In this document: positions 57,245 through 64,000 of the stretch, piece after piece
Layout: the number at the start of each line of letters is the position of its first letter
Position numbering within the stretch: the first letter of the stretch is position 1
The notes under the pieces: generated by a model
What the model was told of the DNA's origin: nothing
Database searches by the model: none
What the model saw: only the letters and a program-made list of their open reading frames with translations
Origin: Streptomyces sp. NBC_01264
Lineage (GTDB): Bacteria; Actinomycetota; Actinomycetes; Streptomycetales; Streptomycetaceae
Reading direction: 5' to 3'
Length of the DNA stretch: 64,000 nt
NCBI RefSeq assembly: GCF_026340675.1
Contig: NZ_JAPEOX010000002.1
Span: 620,001-684,000 of the forward strand
Position numbers and translations under genes: made by a program

Positions 57245-58816
57245 CTACGCCGCCGCGGCGGCCGGGGACTGACGCTGCGGGCCCCGGGCGGTCGTGCCGG
57301 TCCTGCTGCGCCGGTCCTGCGCGGGCCGGCTGCGGCGGCCGCGGGAGGTGGCGCCGGCGCCCCCCCTCGGGCGCTCGGTGACCGGGGCCGTGATGACGAC
57401 CGGGACGCCGGACGGCGTCTGGGCGCCGGTGATCCGGCTCAGCTCGGCCTCGCCGGAGCGGACCTGGGCGGTCTGCGGGGTGATCCCCGCAGCCTGCATG
57501 AGACGGACCATGTCGCGGCGCTGGTTGGGCAGGACCAGGGTGACGACGCTGCCGGACTCACCGGCGCGGGCCGTACGGCCGCCGCGATGCAGGTAGTCCT
57601 TGGGGTCGGTCGGCGGGTCCACGTTGACGACGAGGTCCAGGTTGTCCACGTGGATGCCGCGGGCCGCGACGTTCGTGGCCACGAGAACGCTGACGTGCCC
57701 GGACTTGAACTGGGTGAGGGTACGGGTGCGCTGGGGCTGCGACTTTCCGCCGTGCAACGCCGCGGCGCGCACGCCGTTGCTCAGCAGGTGCTCGGTGAGC
57801 CTGTCCACGCCGTGCTTGGTGTCCAGGAACATGATCACGCGGCCCTCGCGGGCGGCGATCTCGGTCGTGGCGGCCTGCTTGTCGAAGTTCTGGACGTGCA
57901 GGACGTGGTGTTCCATCGTGGTGACGGCGCCCTGCGAGGGGTCCACGGAGTGCACGACGGGGTCCGTCAGGTAGCGGCGGACCAGCAGGTCGACGTTGCG
58001 GTCGAGGGTGGCGGAGAACAGCATCCGCTGGCCCTCGGGGCGCACCTGGTCGAGGAGCGCGGTGACCTGGGGCATGAACCCCATGTCGGCCATCTGGTCG
58101 GCCTCGTCCAGGACGGTGATCCCGACCTGGTTCAGCCGGCAGTCACCCCGCTGGATGAGGTCCTTCAGGCGGCCCGGGGTGGCGACGACCACTTCGGCCC
58201 CGGCGCGCAGCGCGCCGGCCTGGCGGTGGATCGGCATGCCGCCGACGACGGTGGCGATCCTCAGCTTCACGGCGCGGGCGTACGGCGTGAGAGCCGCCGT
58301 GACCTGCTGTGCGAGCTCACGGGTGGGTACGAGGACCAGCGCGAGCGGCTGGCCCGACTCGGCGCTCTGGCCGGCGGTACGGGCCAGCAGCGCGAGGCCG
58401 AAGGCCAGGGTCTTGCCGGAGCCGGTACGGCCGCGCCCCAGGACGTCCCGGCCCGCGAGGCCGTTCGGCAGTGTGGCCGCCTGGATCGGGAACGGGGTGG
58501 TCATGCCCTCACGGGTGAGCGTGGCAAGCAGCTGGGACGGCATCGCCAGGTCGGCGAACGCCTCGACGGCGGGCAGCGCGGGGACCACGGTGACCGGCAG
58601 GGCGAACTCGCCCTGCGGTGCGGCGGGACGGCGCCCGTAGCCGCCGCCACCCGAGCGCTTGGGACCGCTGGAGCGGCTGGGGGCGGACGAGCCGAATCGG
58701 CTGCCGAACGAGCGGCTGCCGGAGCCGGAGGAGCCGCCGTAGGAGCCGTAGGAGCTGTTGGATCCACCCGTACGGGAGGACGAAGACCGGTCATTCATGC
58801 GGGTCGTACGGTTCAT
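57245..58816 (-). CDS. DEAD-box RNA helicase (RhlE/CsdA type)
   Basis: This is a 523-residue protein. ATG 58816 follows GAGGAAGG; ATG 58798 is a second possibility. A Ser/Gly/Arg-rich low-complexity N-terminus (about 10-60) precedes the helicase core. Motifs are Q-region TTPFPIQAATLP, I GRTGSGKT (about 135), Ia PTRELAQQ, GG, Ib TPGRL, II VLDEADQMADMGF (about 235) and III SATLD. The second RecA half has FLDTKHG, HGGKSQPQR, VATNVAARGI and HRGGRTARAGESG. The C-terminus is Arg/Gly/Pro-rich. It is downstream of a cold shock protein gene, and its 345-nt AT-containing leader suggests temperature-sensitive expression. Confidence 0.92.
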   Translation of the reverse strand: MNRTTRMNDRSSSSRTGGSNSSYGSYGGSSGSGSRSFGSRFGSSAPSRSSGPKRSGGGGYGRRPAAPQGEFALPVTVVPALPAVEAFADLAMPSQLLATLTREGMTTPFPIQAATLPNGLAGRDVLGRGRTGSGKTLAFGLALLARTAGQSAESGQPLALVLVPTRELAQQVTAALTPYARAVKLRIATVVGGMPIHRQAGALRAGAEVVVATPGRLKDLIQRGDCRLNQVGITVLDEADQMADMGFMPQVTALLDQVRPEGQRMLFSATLDRNVDLLVRRYLTDPVVHSVDPSQGAVTTMEHHVLHVQNFDKQAATTEIAAREGRVIMFLDTKHGVDRLTEHLLSNGVRAAALHGGKSQPQRTRTLTQFKSGHVSVLVATNVAARGIHVDNLDLVVNVDPPTDPKDYLHRGGRTARAGESGSVVTLVLPNQRRDMVRLMQAAGITPQTAQVRSGEAELSRITGAQTPSGVPVVITAPVTERPRGGAGATSRGRRSRPAQDRRSRTGTTARGPQRQSPAAAAA

Positions 58817-59160
58817 GCAGAACCTTCCTCGATACGGCGCACATCGAGGAGTTCTCGGCGGCGAAAATCTGGCCGCACGAGGATTCACAAGAATGAGCCG
58901 GAGCATAAAAAATATGACGAAGTCGAATCGAACTTCGATCGACGTCAGATAAAGGATTATCACCCTATGTGTCGGCGGAAAATGCGCCGCATCCGGGTGG
59001 GGAGCCGTAGAGCGTGTCCATCGGCCGAACGGTGGGGCGCCGGTACAGGTTTCCCCTGCCGCGCCGCGCACACGGGCCGCGGCCCGCAGATCCAAAAAAC
59101 GCAACGAGCTGGGGCCCGCACCCAAGGTGCGGGCCCCAGCTACGCGGTTACGCGTGAACG
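58817..59160 (-). promoter_or_regulatory. Helicase leader with AT-rich stretch and hairpin
   Basis: These 344 bp separate the csp gene from the helicase gene. A markedly AT-rich stretch at 58885-58970 is unlike the surrounding DNA. A hairpin (GTCGA-TCGAA with TTCGA-TCGAC, one bulge, 58922-58943) lies in it. It probably contains the helicase promoter and a long 5' untranslated leader. The csp terminator occupies the other end. Confidence 0.5.
59108..59140 (-). terminator. Cold shock gene terminator
   Basis: GCTGGGGCCCGCACC (59108-59122) and GGTGCGGGCCCCAGC (59126-59140) form a perfect 15-bp stem with a 3-nt loop, 20 bp after the csp stop. It should limit read-through into the helicase gene. 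Confidence 0.85.
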
Positions 59161-59364
59161 TCAGGCGGTGACGATGTTCTCGGCGGTCGGGCCCTTCTGG
59201 CCCTGCGCGATGTCAAAGCTGACCTTCTGGCCTTCCTGAAGCTCACGGAAGCCCTGCGAGGCGATGTTCGAGTAGTGGGCGAACACGTCAGGACCGCCAC
59301 CCTCCTGCTCGATGAAACCGAAGCCCTTTTCCGCGTTGAACCACTTCACGGTGCCATTAGCCAT
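59161..59364 (-). CDS. Cold shock protein (CspA family)
   Basis: This 67-residue protein starts at ATG 59364, with AAGGAG upstream. It is a single OB-fold cold-shock domain: [20 protein letters not shown] with RNP1 KGFGFIEQ, and RNP2 DVFAHYSNI in place of the usual VFVH. It ends in [14 protein letters not shown]. This matches streptomycete CspA/ScoF proteins, small RNA chaperones that melt secondary structure. The 5' leader is long and contains a strong hairpin, as in many csp mRNAs. Confidence 0.95.
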   Translation of the reverse strand: MANGTVKWFNAEKGFGFIEQEGGGPDVFAHYSNIASQGFRELQEGQKVSFDIAQGQKGPTAENIVTA

Positions 59365-59701
59365 GTTTTTTTAACTCCTTCGGGGCACAGCCCGGAGATC
59401 CGCACTGTGCGGATCTCAAGTCGCCGATGATTGCCCAGCCCGGAAAACGCCGGAAAAACAAGAACACTCGCCCTGCTCCTACGAGAGGAGTGGGCAGAGG
59501 TGCTCGAAATTTTGGGAACCACAACTGCAACTCAAACCACAGTAGCACGGCAGGGTCGGATCGGCGTGAAAATAAAACCCGCCCCTTCCACCGGTCCGGA
59601 AATTTCCGCCCCGCCCTGTTCATTTTCCGTCCGGGCCGGCCCGGATTTTCGGCCGTGGTCGGAGGCCGGCCCGGGATCCCGTACAGTGGTGTTCACAACG
59701 G
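59365..59701 (-). promoter_or_regulatory. csp leader region and flanking intergenic DNA
   Basis: These 337 bp separate csp (minus) and the initiator tRNA gene (plus). On the minus strand a perfect hairpin GAGATCCGCA-CAG-TGCGGATCTC (59395-59417) lies about 30 nt before the csp start. TACTGT near 59540 on the minus strand may be a -10. TACAGT at 59682-59687 is the likely tRNA promoter -10. No coding region is convincing. Confidence 0.5.
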
Positions 59702-59775
59702 CGCGGGGTGGAGCAGCTCGGTAGCTCGCTGGGCTCATAACCCAGAGGTCGCAGGTTCAAATCCTGTCCCCGCTA
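59702..59775 (+). tRNA. Initiator tRNA-fMet (anticodon CAT)
   Basis: The 74-nt cloverleaf has acceptor CGCGGGG/CCCCGCT plus A73, anticodon loop CTCATAA, and T-arm with GGTTCAAATCC. The first acceptor pair is a mismatch (C1-T72) and the anticodon stem ends with three G-C pairs (GGG/CCC), both hallmarks of the initiator. CCA is not encoded. Confidence 0.95.
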
Positions 59776-59780
59776 CGAAA

Positions 59781-59822
59781 GGTCCGGCCCCCTCGACGCC
59801 CAGGCGTCGAGGGGGCCGGACC
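59781..59822 (+). terminator. tRNA terminator hairpin
   Basis: Perfect 20-bp stem with arms 59781-59800 and 59803-59822 and a 2-nt CA centre, five bases after the tRNA. It also separates the tRNA from the convergent SDR gene. Confidence 0.9.
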
Positions 59823-59833
59823 CATTTCCGGGG

Positions 59834-60598
59834 TCAGGCGGCGACGCCGCCGTCGATCACCAGGTCGGTGCCGACCACGGAGCCGGCGTCCGGCGATGCC
59901 AGGTAGAGCACGGCCGCCGCGACCTCGGCGGTGGAGGACACCCGGCCCAGCGGCGATTCGTCCTTCATCCTCACCGCACGCTCGGCGTCACCCTCCCCCG
60001 GCCGCAGGGACATCGTGGTGGCGGTCGCGCCGGGGCTGACGGCATTGATGCGGACACCATCGGCGATGTGGTCGAGGGCCGCGGCCCGGGTCAGGGCGGA
60101 GACGGCCGCCTTCGTCGTGAGGTAGCCGGCGACTCCCGGGATGCGGGTGTGCGCGCCGAGGTTCGAGGAGATGTTGACGATCGCCCCGCCCCCGGGCTGG
60201 TCACGCATGGCGGCGACCTCGGCCTGCAGGCTGAGCAGGACACCGGTGAGGTTGATGTCCAGCATGCCGCGCCAGTCCTCCTCCGCCAGGTCCGCCACGG
60301 GGCCGCCGCCCCGGAAGACGCCCGCGTTGTTCACGGCGACGTCGATGCCGCCGAAGTGTTCGACGGTGCGGCGCACCATGGCCCGTACGTCCTCGGAGCG
60401 GGTCACGTCCGCGGTCACCGCGATCGCCCTGCCGCCCTCCTTCTCGATCAGCTCGACCGTCTCGTCGAGCAGTGCCGCGGTGCGGCCGGCCACGGCGACC
60501 GCGGCTCCCTCGGCGGCGAAGGCGAGGGCGACGGTCCGGCCGATGCCGGAGCCCGCTCCGGTGACGAGGACGTTCTTGCCGGTGAAACGTGCGGACAT
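59834..60598 (-). CDS. Short-chain dehydrogenase/reductase (classical SDR)
   Basis: This 254-residue protein starts at ATG 60598 after AAAGGA. Cofactor motif is LVTGAGSGIGRTVALAFAAEGA, followed by NNAGVF, the catalytic Ser in NISSNLG, and the YxxxK pair in GYLTTKAAVSALTRAAA. The C-terminus ends GTDLVIDGGVA. This is typical of FabG-like or glucose-dehydrogenase-like SDRs that use NAD(P) on small hydroxy or keto compounds. The gene is 36 bp downstream of the MFS gene, so it belongs to the TetR-controlled unit. The substrate is unknown. Confidence 0.9.
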   Translation of the reverse strand: MSARFTGKNVLVTGAGSGIGRTVALAFAAEGAAVAVAGRTAALLDETVELIEKEGGRAIAVTADVTRSEDVRAMVRRTVEHFGGIDVAVNNAGVFRGGGPVADLAEEDWRGMLDINLTGVLLSLQAEVAAMRDQPGGGAIVNISSNLGAHTRIPGVAGYLTTKAAVSALTRAAALDHIADGVRINAVSPGATATTMSLRPGEGDAERAVRMKDESPLGRVSSTAEVAAAVLYLASPDAGSVVGTDLVIDGGVAA

Positions 60599-60634
60599 GA
60601 GGGTGATTCCTTTGCTCGGTCGGGTGTCTGTCGG

Positions 60635-62014
60635 TTACTTGATGCGGGTGTTGAGGAAGGCGGCCGCGCCGAAGGCGAGCGCGGTGGCGGCCAGCGAGAC
60701 CGTGTCGGAGCCCAGGGAGAGCACGGCGGCGAAGACGACCGTCGGGCCGAGCTCCATCGCGGTGTTCATGACCCCGCCGGCGAGTCCCGCCTGGTGCGGC
60801 TCCACCCCGTCGGTGGCGAGGACCGCGGCCCCCGCGAAGGCGGCCGCCGTGCCGACGGGCAGCAGGATCAGGCCGGGGAGCAGGCCGTAGGCGTACGGGA
60901 TCTGCGCGGCCAGGCCGGTGAGCGCGAGGAGCCCCAGCCCGGCCGCGGCGACCGCGAGGCCGGTGGTGGTGACGCGGGGCGCTCCGTACCGGCCCACGAG
61001 GGGACCGGCCACCCGGCCGGCCACGAGCAGCACCACCGCGAAGGGGAGGAACGCGGCGGAGGTCCGCAGCTCCGACCAGCCCAGTTCCTGCTGGAGGTGG
61101 AGCGAGAGGAGGACGAAGGTCACGGTCGATCCGGCGGCGGTCAGGCCGATGGCGGCGAGGGCCAGGACCCGGCGGCGGTCGCGGAGGAACGTGAGCGGGA
61201 GGAGGGGGTCACGGATCCGGCGCTCGACGAGCGGGAAGGCCACCAGGAGCGCCGTCGCGGCGAGCAGGGCGACCAGGACGCCCGTCGATCCCCAGGGCCG
61301 GACGTCGGTGAGGACGAACCCGTAGCTGACGAGGCTGATCCCGGCGGTGGCCAGCAGGGCGCCCGGCAGGTCCAGGGAGCGGCCCTCGCCCGCCTCGGTG
61401 GCGGGCAGCAGCCGGGGTGCGAGGAGCAGTGCGGCGACGGCCACCACGACCGGGACGGCGAAGGAGAACCGCCAGCCGGCCACGGCCGAGATGACTCCGG
61501 AGAGCAGGTTGCCCGCGGTGGCGCCGAGTACGGACAGCCCGCCCCAGGTGGCCATCGCCCGTCCGAACGCGGCGGGTTCGGGGAAGACCGCCCGCAGGAC
61601 GGCCATGGCGGCCGGTGCGGTGAGCGCGGCGGCCACCCCCTGGGCGAAGCGGGCGGCGAGCAGCGTGCCGGACCCCTGGGCGAACGGTGCGGCGAGGGAG
61701 GCCACGGCGAAGAGGAGCAGGCCGGCGGTGAGCACCCGGCGCCCGCCGAACCGGTCGGTGAGGCGGCCCCCGAAGAGCAGGAGCCCGGCGAAGCTCAGCC
61801 CGTAGGCGGCGCTGAGGAGCAGCAAGTCGTCGCGGCCCAGGGTGAGTTCGCGGCCGATCGTGGGCAGCGGCACGACGAGCGAGGTGAGCGCGAAGATCAA
61901 CGTCATCTGTACGGTGCCGAGCAGCGCGAAGGCCGGGCCGGGCGCCGGTCGGGCCGCCCTGGATCCGGACGCGGTGAGCGTCTGCTGGGTGCGTGCGGTC
62001 TGCGTGACGGTCAT
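60635..62014 (-). CDS. DHA2-type MFS drug efflux transporter
   Basis: This 459-residue protein starts at ATG 62014, preceded by GAGGGGGAG. It has fourteen hydrophobic helices, with motif A GGRLTDRFGGRRVLTAG, the LLAARFAQGVAAALTAPAAMAVL helix 4/5 region (motif C-type glycines near GGLSVLGATAGNLLSG), and LLPVGTAAAFAGAAVLATDGVEPHQAGLAGGVMNTAMELG in the C-terminal half. This is the EmrB/QacA 14-TMS group, exporters of hydrophobic drugs. An operator-like repeat lies just upstream and a TetR gene precedes it. Confidence 0.9.
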   Translation of the reverse strand: MTVTQTARTQQTLTASGSRAARPAPGPAFALLGTVQMTLIFALTSLVVPLPTIGRELTLGRDDLLLLSAAYGLSFAGLLLFGGRLTDRFGGRRVLTAGLLLFAVASLAAPFAQGSGTLLAARFAQGVAAALTAPAAMAVLRAVFPEPAAFGRAMATWGGLSVLGATAGNLLSGVISAVAGWRFSFAVPVVVAVAALLLAPRLLPATEAGEGRSLDLPGALLATAGISLVSYGFVLTDVRPWGSTGVLVALLAATALLVAFPLVERRIRDPLLPLTFLRDRRRVLALAAIGLTAAGSTVTFVLLSLHLQQELGWSELRTSAAFLPFAVVLLVAGRVAGPLVGRYGAPRVTTTGLAVAAAGLGLLALTGLAAQIPYAYGLLPGLILLPVGTAAAFAGAAVLATDGVEPHQAGLAGGVMNTAMELGPTVVFAAVLSLGSDTVSLAATALAFGAAAFLNTRIK

Positions 62015-62034
62015 GACTCCCCCTCGAAATATAA

Positions 62035-62054
62035 ACTGGATCGTACATTCCAGA
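62035..62054. promoter_or_regulatory. Probable TetR operator upstream of the efflux gene
   Basis: CTGGA (62036-62040) and TCCAG (62049-62053) form an inverted repeat about 20 bp upstream of the MFS start, within the AT-rich sequence ATATAAACTGGA. A related ATACTGGAACGGTCAGT occurs in the regulator's own promoter at about 62706-62722. Confidence 0.55.
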
Positions 62055-62104
62055 ATGAGGCCCGAAAAGAACCTCCCCGGAGGGAGGCGCCCTCGTGCGT
62101 CCGG

Positions 62105-62689
62105 TCAGTCGAGCAGGCTCAGCGCCTGCTCCGCCGCGACCCGGACCCGGCCCGGGTCCTGCGAGGCCTTGCCCACGACGCGCATGCCCTGCATCAGCAC
62201 CAGCAGCATGCTGGCGAGCGTGCGCGGATCGCGGTCCGCGGGCAGTTCGCCCTGGGCCTGGGCCCGGGTGAGCGCCGAGCGCAGCAGGGTCTCGATGTGG
62301 TTCCAGCTCGCTTCGACCCTGCGGGCCGCCGCCGGGTCGTGCGCTCCGAGTTCCGCGGCCGCGTTGGTCACGAAGCAGCCGTTCCGCCGCAGGTCGCCTG
62401 TGCTCGACTCGGCGGCGAAGCGGCGTACCACCGTGCGCACGGCCGGCAGCGCGGGTCCCGGCTGGGACAGTTCGCGCAGCAGGCCGGGGTCGAGGTGCTC
62501 GCTGTAGCGGTCCAGCGCCTTCAGGTAGAGCTCGCGCTTGTTCCCGAAGGTGGCGTACATGCTGGCTCGCCCGATGCCGAGCGCCTCGACGAGGTCCGCC
62601 ATCGACGTCGCCTCGTAGCCGCGCCGCCAGAACAGCTCCAGAGCCGACTGCAGCGCGGCGTCCGGATCGAATTCCTTGGTCCTGGCCAC
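62105..62689 (-). CDS. TetR-family regulator (leaderless)
   Basis: This is a 194-residue protein. GTG 62689 is chosen because a -10 TAGAGT ends 7 nt before it, giving a leaderless mRNA; the in-frame ATG at 62725 would lie inside the promoter. HTH: ALQSALELFWRRGYEATSMADLVEALGIGRASMYATFGNKRELYLKAL, the subgroup with the C-terminal domain TetR_C_6/YjdC-like (RRNGCFVTNAAAEL, ASMLLVLMQGMRVVGKAS). It lies 90 bp upstream of the MFS gene on the same strand and shares operator-like sequences with it. Confidence 0.9.
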   Translation of the reverse strand: MARTKEFDPDAALQSALELFWRRGYEATSMADLVEALGIGRASMYATFGNKRELYLKALDRYSEHLDPGLLRELSQPGPALPAVRTVVRRFAAESSTGDLRRNGCFVTNAAAELGAHDPAAARRVEASWNHIETLLRSALTRAQAQGELPADRDPRTLASMLLVLMQGMRVVGKASQDPGRVRVAAEQALSLLD

Positions 62690-62695
62690 GTCCCG

Positions 62696-62724
62696 AACTC
62701 TACGGATACTGGAACGGTCAGTCA
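62696..62724 (-). promoter_or_regulatory. TetR promoter: TTGACT-N17-TAGAGT
   Basis: On the minus strand TTGACT (about 62719-62724) and TAGAGT (about 62696-62701) are spaced 17 bp, followed by seven bases and the GTG start codon. The spacer contains GACCGTTCCAG, related to the MFS operator, so autorepression is likely. Confidence 0.75.
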
Positions 62725-62743
62725 AGTAATCCGCGCGGTTCGT

Positions 62744-63043
62744 TCAGATGGCCCGGGTCTCCCCCGCCGGGTGGGCGCTCAGCTCGACCACCTCGACGCA
62801 GCGCCGGAGCTTGGCCAAGGCGCGGGGCGAGTCGGCCACGGGCACCACGATCTCGCACACCGCGAGGTCCCCGCCGTCCGCTGCCCTGAAGGACAGTCTG
62901 CGGACGGACAGGTTGTTGAGGAGCGCGGAGATGCGGGTGAGGGCGTGACCACCGTCCCGGACGGTGACGGTCAGCGTGTGGCAGGCGGTGTCGCCGGTGC
63001 GCACGGCGTCGTCGACGGCGGGGAGAACATCGCTGCGGGTCAT
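62744..63043 (-). CDS. ACT-domain protein (acetolactate-synthase-small-subunit-like)
   Basis: This 99-residue protein starts at ATG 63043, with AGGAG upstream. The ACT fold is seen in TACHTLTVTVRDGGHALTRISALLNNLSVRRLSF, GDLAVCEIVVPVADSPRALAKLRRCVEVVEL. This resembles single ACT domains of small regulatory subunits (IlvN/IlvM type), though no catalytic partner gene is adjacent. A terminator-like hairpin lies about 50 nt upstream in the leader. It probably binds a branched-chain or other amino acid. Confidence 0.75.
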   Translation of the reverse strand: MTRSDVLPAVDDAVRTGDTACHTLTVTVRDGGHALTRISALLNNLSVRRLSFRAADGGDLAVCEIVVPVADSPRALAKLRRCVEVVELSAHPAGETRAI

Positions 63044-63092
63044 GAGGGGTGGGCTCCTGTCCTGGGGCGGAGGTGCGTGGTCCCGGAAAACA

Positions 63093-63117
63093 AGAAGACC
63101 CCTCGCGGATGCGAGAG
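63093..63117 (-). terminator. Hairpin with T-rich tail upstream of the ACT gene
   Basis: On the minus strand GACCTCTCGC-ATCC-GCGAGGGGTC is followed by TTCTTGTTTT, the best U-tailed terminator in the window. It could be the terminator of the upstream alpha-glucosidase gene or an attenuator for the ACT gene. Confidence 0.75.
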
Positions 63118-63287
63118 GTCTGCGTGCGGGCGGTGGGCTGCTGGGGTGGTCTCGGTCAGCTCCGGGCCGGCACGCCGGCGCTAATCTTCTGCTGGCACAT
63201 GCGGAAGAGTCTGGCACGCCGCCGCCGACATGTGACACCGCATCTCACGATACGGATTGCCCGCGCCGTGGGGCCCACGGATGCCGC

Positions 63288-64000
63288 CTACCCGGGCATG
63301 CGCAGCCAGACCGTGGTGTCCCGGGGCAGTACGGGTGCGCCGTCCGAGCCGGTGTCGAGGGGACCGCTGCCGAGCAGGACCCGGGCGCCCGCGGGAAGCG
63401 GGGCCGGGCTCGCGAAGGCGGTCAGGCAGCGCAGACCGCCGGGGCGGTCGAAGCACAGGGTGTCGGGTCCCGCGTCGACCCACTCCAGTGTCTCGGGCAG
63501 CCGCGTCAGTTCGGCGCCGCGCAGGGCGAGCGCCTCGCGGTAGAGGGTGAGGACGGAGTACGGGTCCTCCTGTTGAGCCGCCGCGCTGAGGGCGGCCCAC
63601 CGCTCGGGCTGCGGCAGCCAGGGGGCCGCCGGTTCGGCCCGTTCGGCCGGATCGCCCGGGGCGCGCCCGGCCGCCGGGGCGGAGAAGCCGAGCGAGGGGC
63701 CGTCGGCCTCCCACGGCAGGGGGACGCGGCAGCCGTCGCGGCCCCGGTCCGTACCGCCGGAGCGCAGGAAGGTCGGGTCCTGGAGGACCTCGTCGGGCAG
63801 GTCCTGGACCTCGGGCAGGCCGAGCTCGTCGCCCTGGTAGATGTAGACCCCGCCGGGCAGGGCCAGGGAGACGAGGGCAGCGGCGCGGGCACGGCGGCGG
63901 CCGAGTTCGGCGTCGCTGGGGTCGAGGAGCCGCTTGTCACCCATGTCGAAGGAGGTGTCGGCGCGTCCGTAGCGGGTGACGTGGCGGATGGTGTCGTGGT
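63288..64000 (-). CDS. GH13 alpha-glucosidase/alpha-amylase-family protein, 3' part
   Basis: About 237 C-terminal residues are in the window; the gene continues past 64000. Readable segments are HVTRYGRADTS, ARAAALVSLALPGGVYIYQGDELGLPEVQDLPDEVLQDP (the GH13 region after the catalytic acid, with YQGDELG), RDGCRVPLPW, LSAAAQQEDPYSVLTLYREALALR and the C-terminal beta-sandwich LRCLTAFASPAPLPAG. The catalytic Asp/Glu residues lie beyond the end of the window. It resembles streptomycete AglA-type oligo-1,6/alpha-1,4-glucosidases of the GH13_30 type, which act on maltose-like or trehalose-derived sugars. The stop is followed by the U-tailed hairpin at 63093-63117. Confidence 0.9.
   Translation of the reverse strand, partial: HDTIRHVTRYGRADTSFDMGDKRLLDPSDAELGRRRARAAALVSLALPGGVYIYQGDELGLPEVQDLPDEVLQDPTFLRSGGTDRGRDGCRVPLPWEADGPSLGFSAPAAGRAPGDPAERAEPAAPWLPQPERWAALSAAAQQEDPYSVLTLYREALALRGAELTRLPETLEWVDAGPDTLCFDRPGGLRCLTAFASPAPLPAGARVLLGSGPLDTGSDGAPVLPRDTTVWLRMPG

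Overview
The window is high-GC actinobacterial chromosome and almost certainly comes from a Streptomyces or close relative. The evidence is the strong third-position G/C bias, frequent GTG starts, four-base ATGA/GTGA overlaps inside operons, many lipoproteins and regulators, and families typical of the genus (DUF1996, DUF4142, Tap-type peptidase, RAE-controlled helicase, CspA with a DEAD-box helicase). No insertion sequence, prophage, CRISPR array or origin was seen. Every call rests on reading translations and motifs; no database search was run.

Region 1 (1-9442) is redox and signalling. It holds the 3' end of a plant-type ferredoxin domain, a radical SAM protein with unusual CX8CX2C spacing, an aldehyde dehydrogenase gene broken at a run of eight Gs, and two lipoproteins. 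Next to these lies an overlapping pair encoding a ferric-reductase-like membrane protein and a NuoF-like flavoprotein fused to a 3-Cys ferredoxin. A PucR-type regulator is divergent from that pair. Region 2 (9443-25988) is accessory metabolism and regulation: DUF1996 and DUF4142 secreted proteins, a Tap-like peptidase, SRPBCC proteins, a FUSC permease divergent from a TetR regulator around a perfect palindrome, a P450, and a GDT1/TMEM165 Mn exporter behind a yybP-ykoY manganese riboswitch. It continues with VOC proteins, an ECF sigma factor with a SnoaL-like tail, an AHSA1/ArsR pair, a methyltransferase, a rhodanese and a GlxA/AraC regulator. Region 3 (25989-29403) carries helR, a rifamycin-tolerance helicase with a rifamycin-associated element upstream, and a decayed CBM2-chitinase gene.

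Region 4 (29404-53879) is a Wzx/Wzy-type extracellular polysaccharide locus of about 24 kb. The plus-strand operon carries a WbpD-like acetyltransferase, a 25-residue leader ORF, an alpha/alpha-toroid protein, a GT26 transferase, a UDP-sugar dehydrogenase, a UDP-GlcNAc 2-epimerase, a Wzz-like protein, a Wzx flippase, a secreted beta-helix protein and a GT2. Two minus-strand blocks carry a Gfo/Idh dehydrogenase, an epimerase, two DegT aminotransferases, a NeuD/PglD acyltransferase, a giant secreted DMFase-like/DUF4082 protein, GT2s and a Wzz-Wzy fusion. Together they contain homologues of all five steps from UDP-GlcNAc to UDP-ManNAc(3NAc)A, with the genes split between the two ends of the locus.

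Region 5 (53880-64000) has an MFS transporter coupled to a TolB-like lipid-anchored or membrane propeller protein, a csp - DEAD-box helicase - small protein series, the initiator tRNA gene, a TetR/MFS/SDR efflux-type module with a leaderless regulator, an ACT-domain protein, and the 3' part of a GH13 alpha-glucosidase. Strong perfect inverted repeats terminate several convergent pairs.
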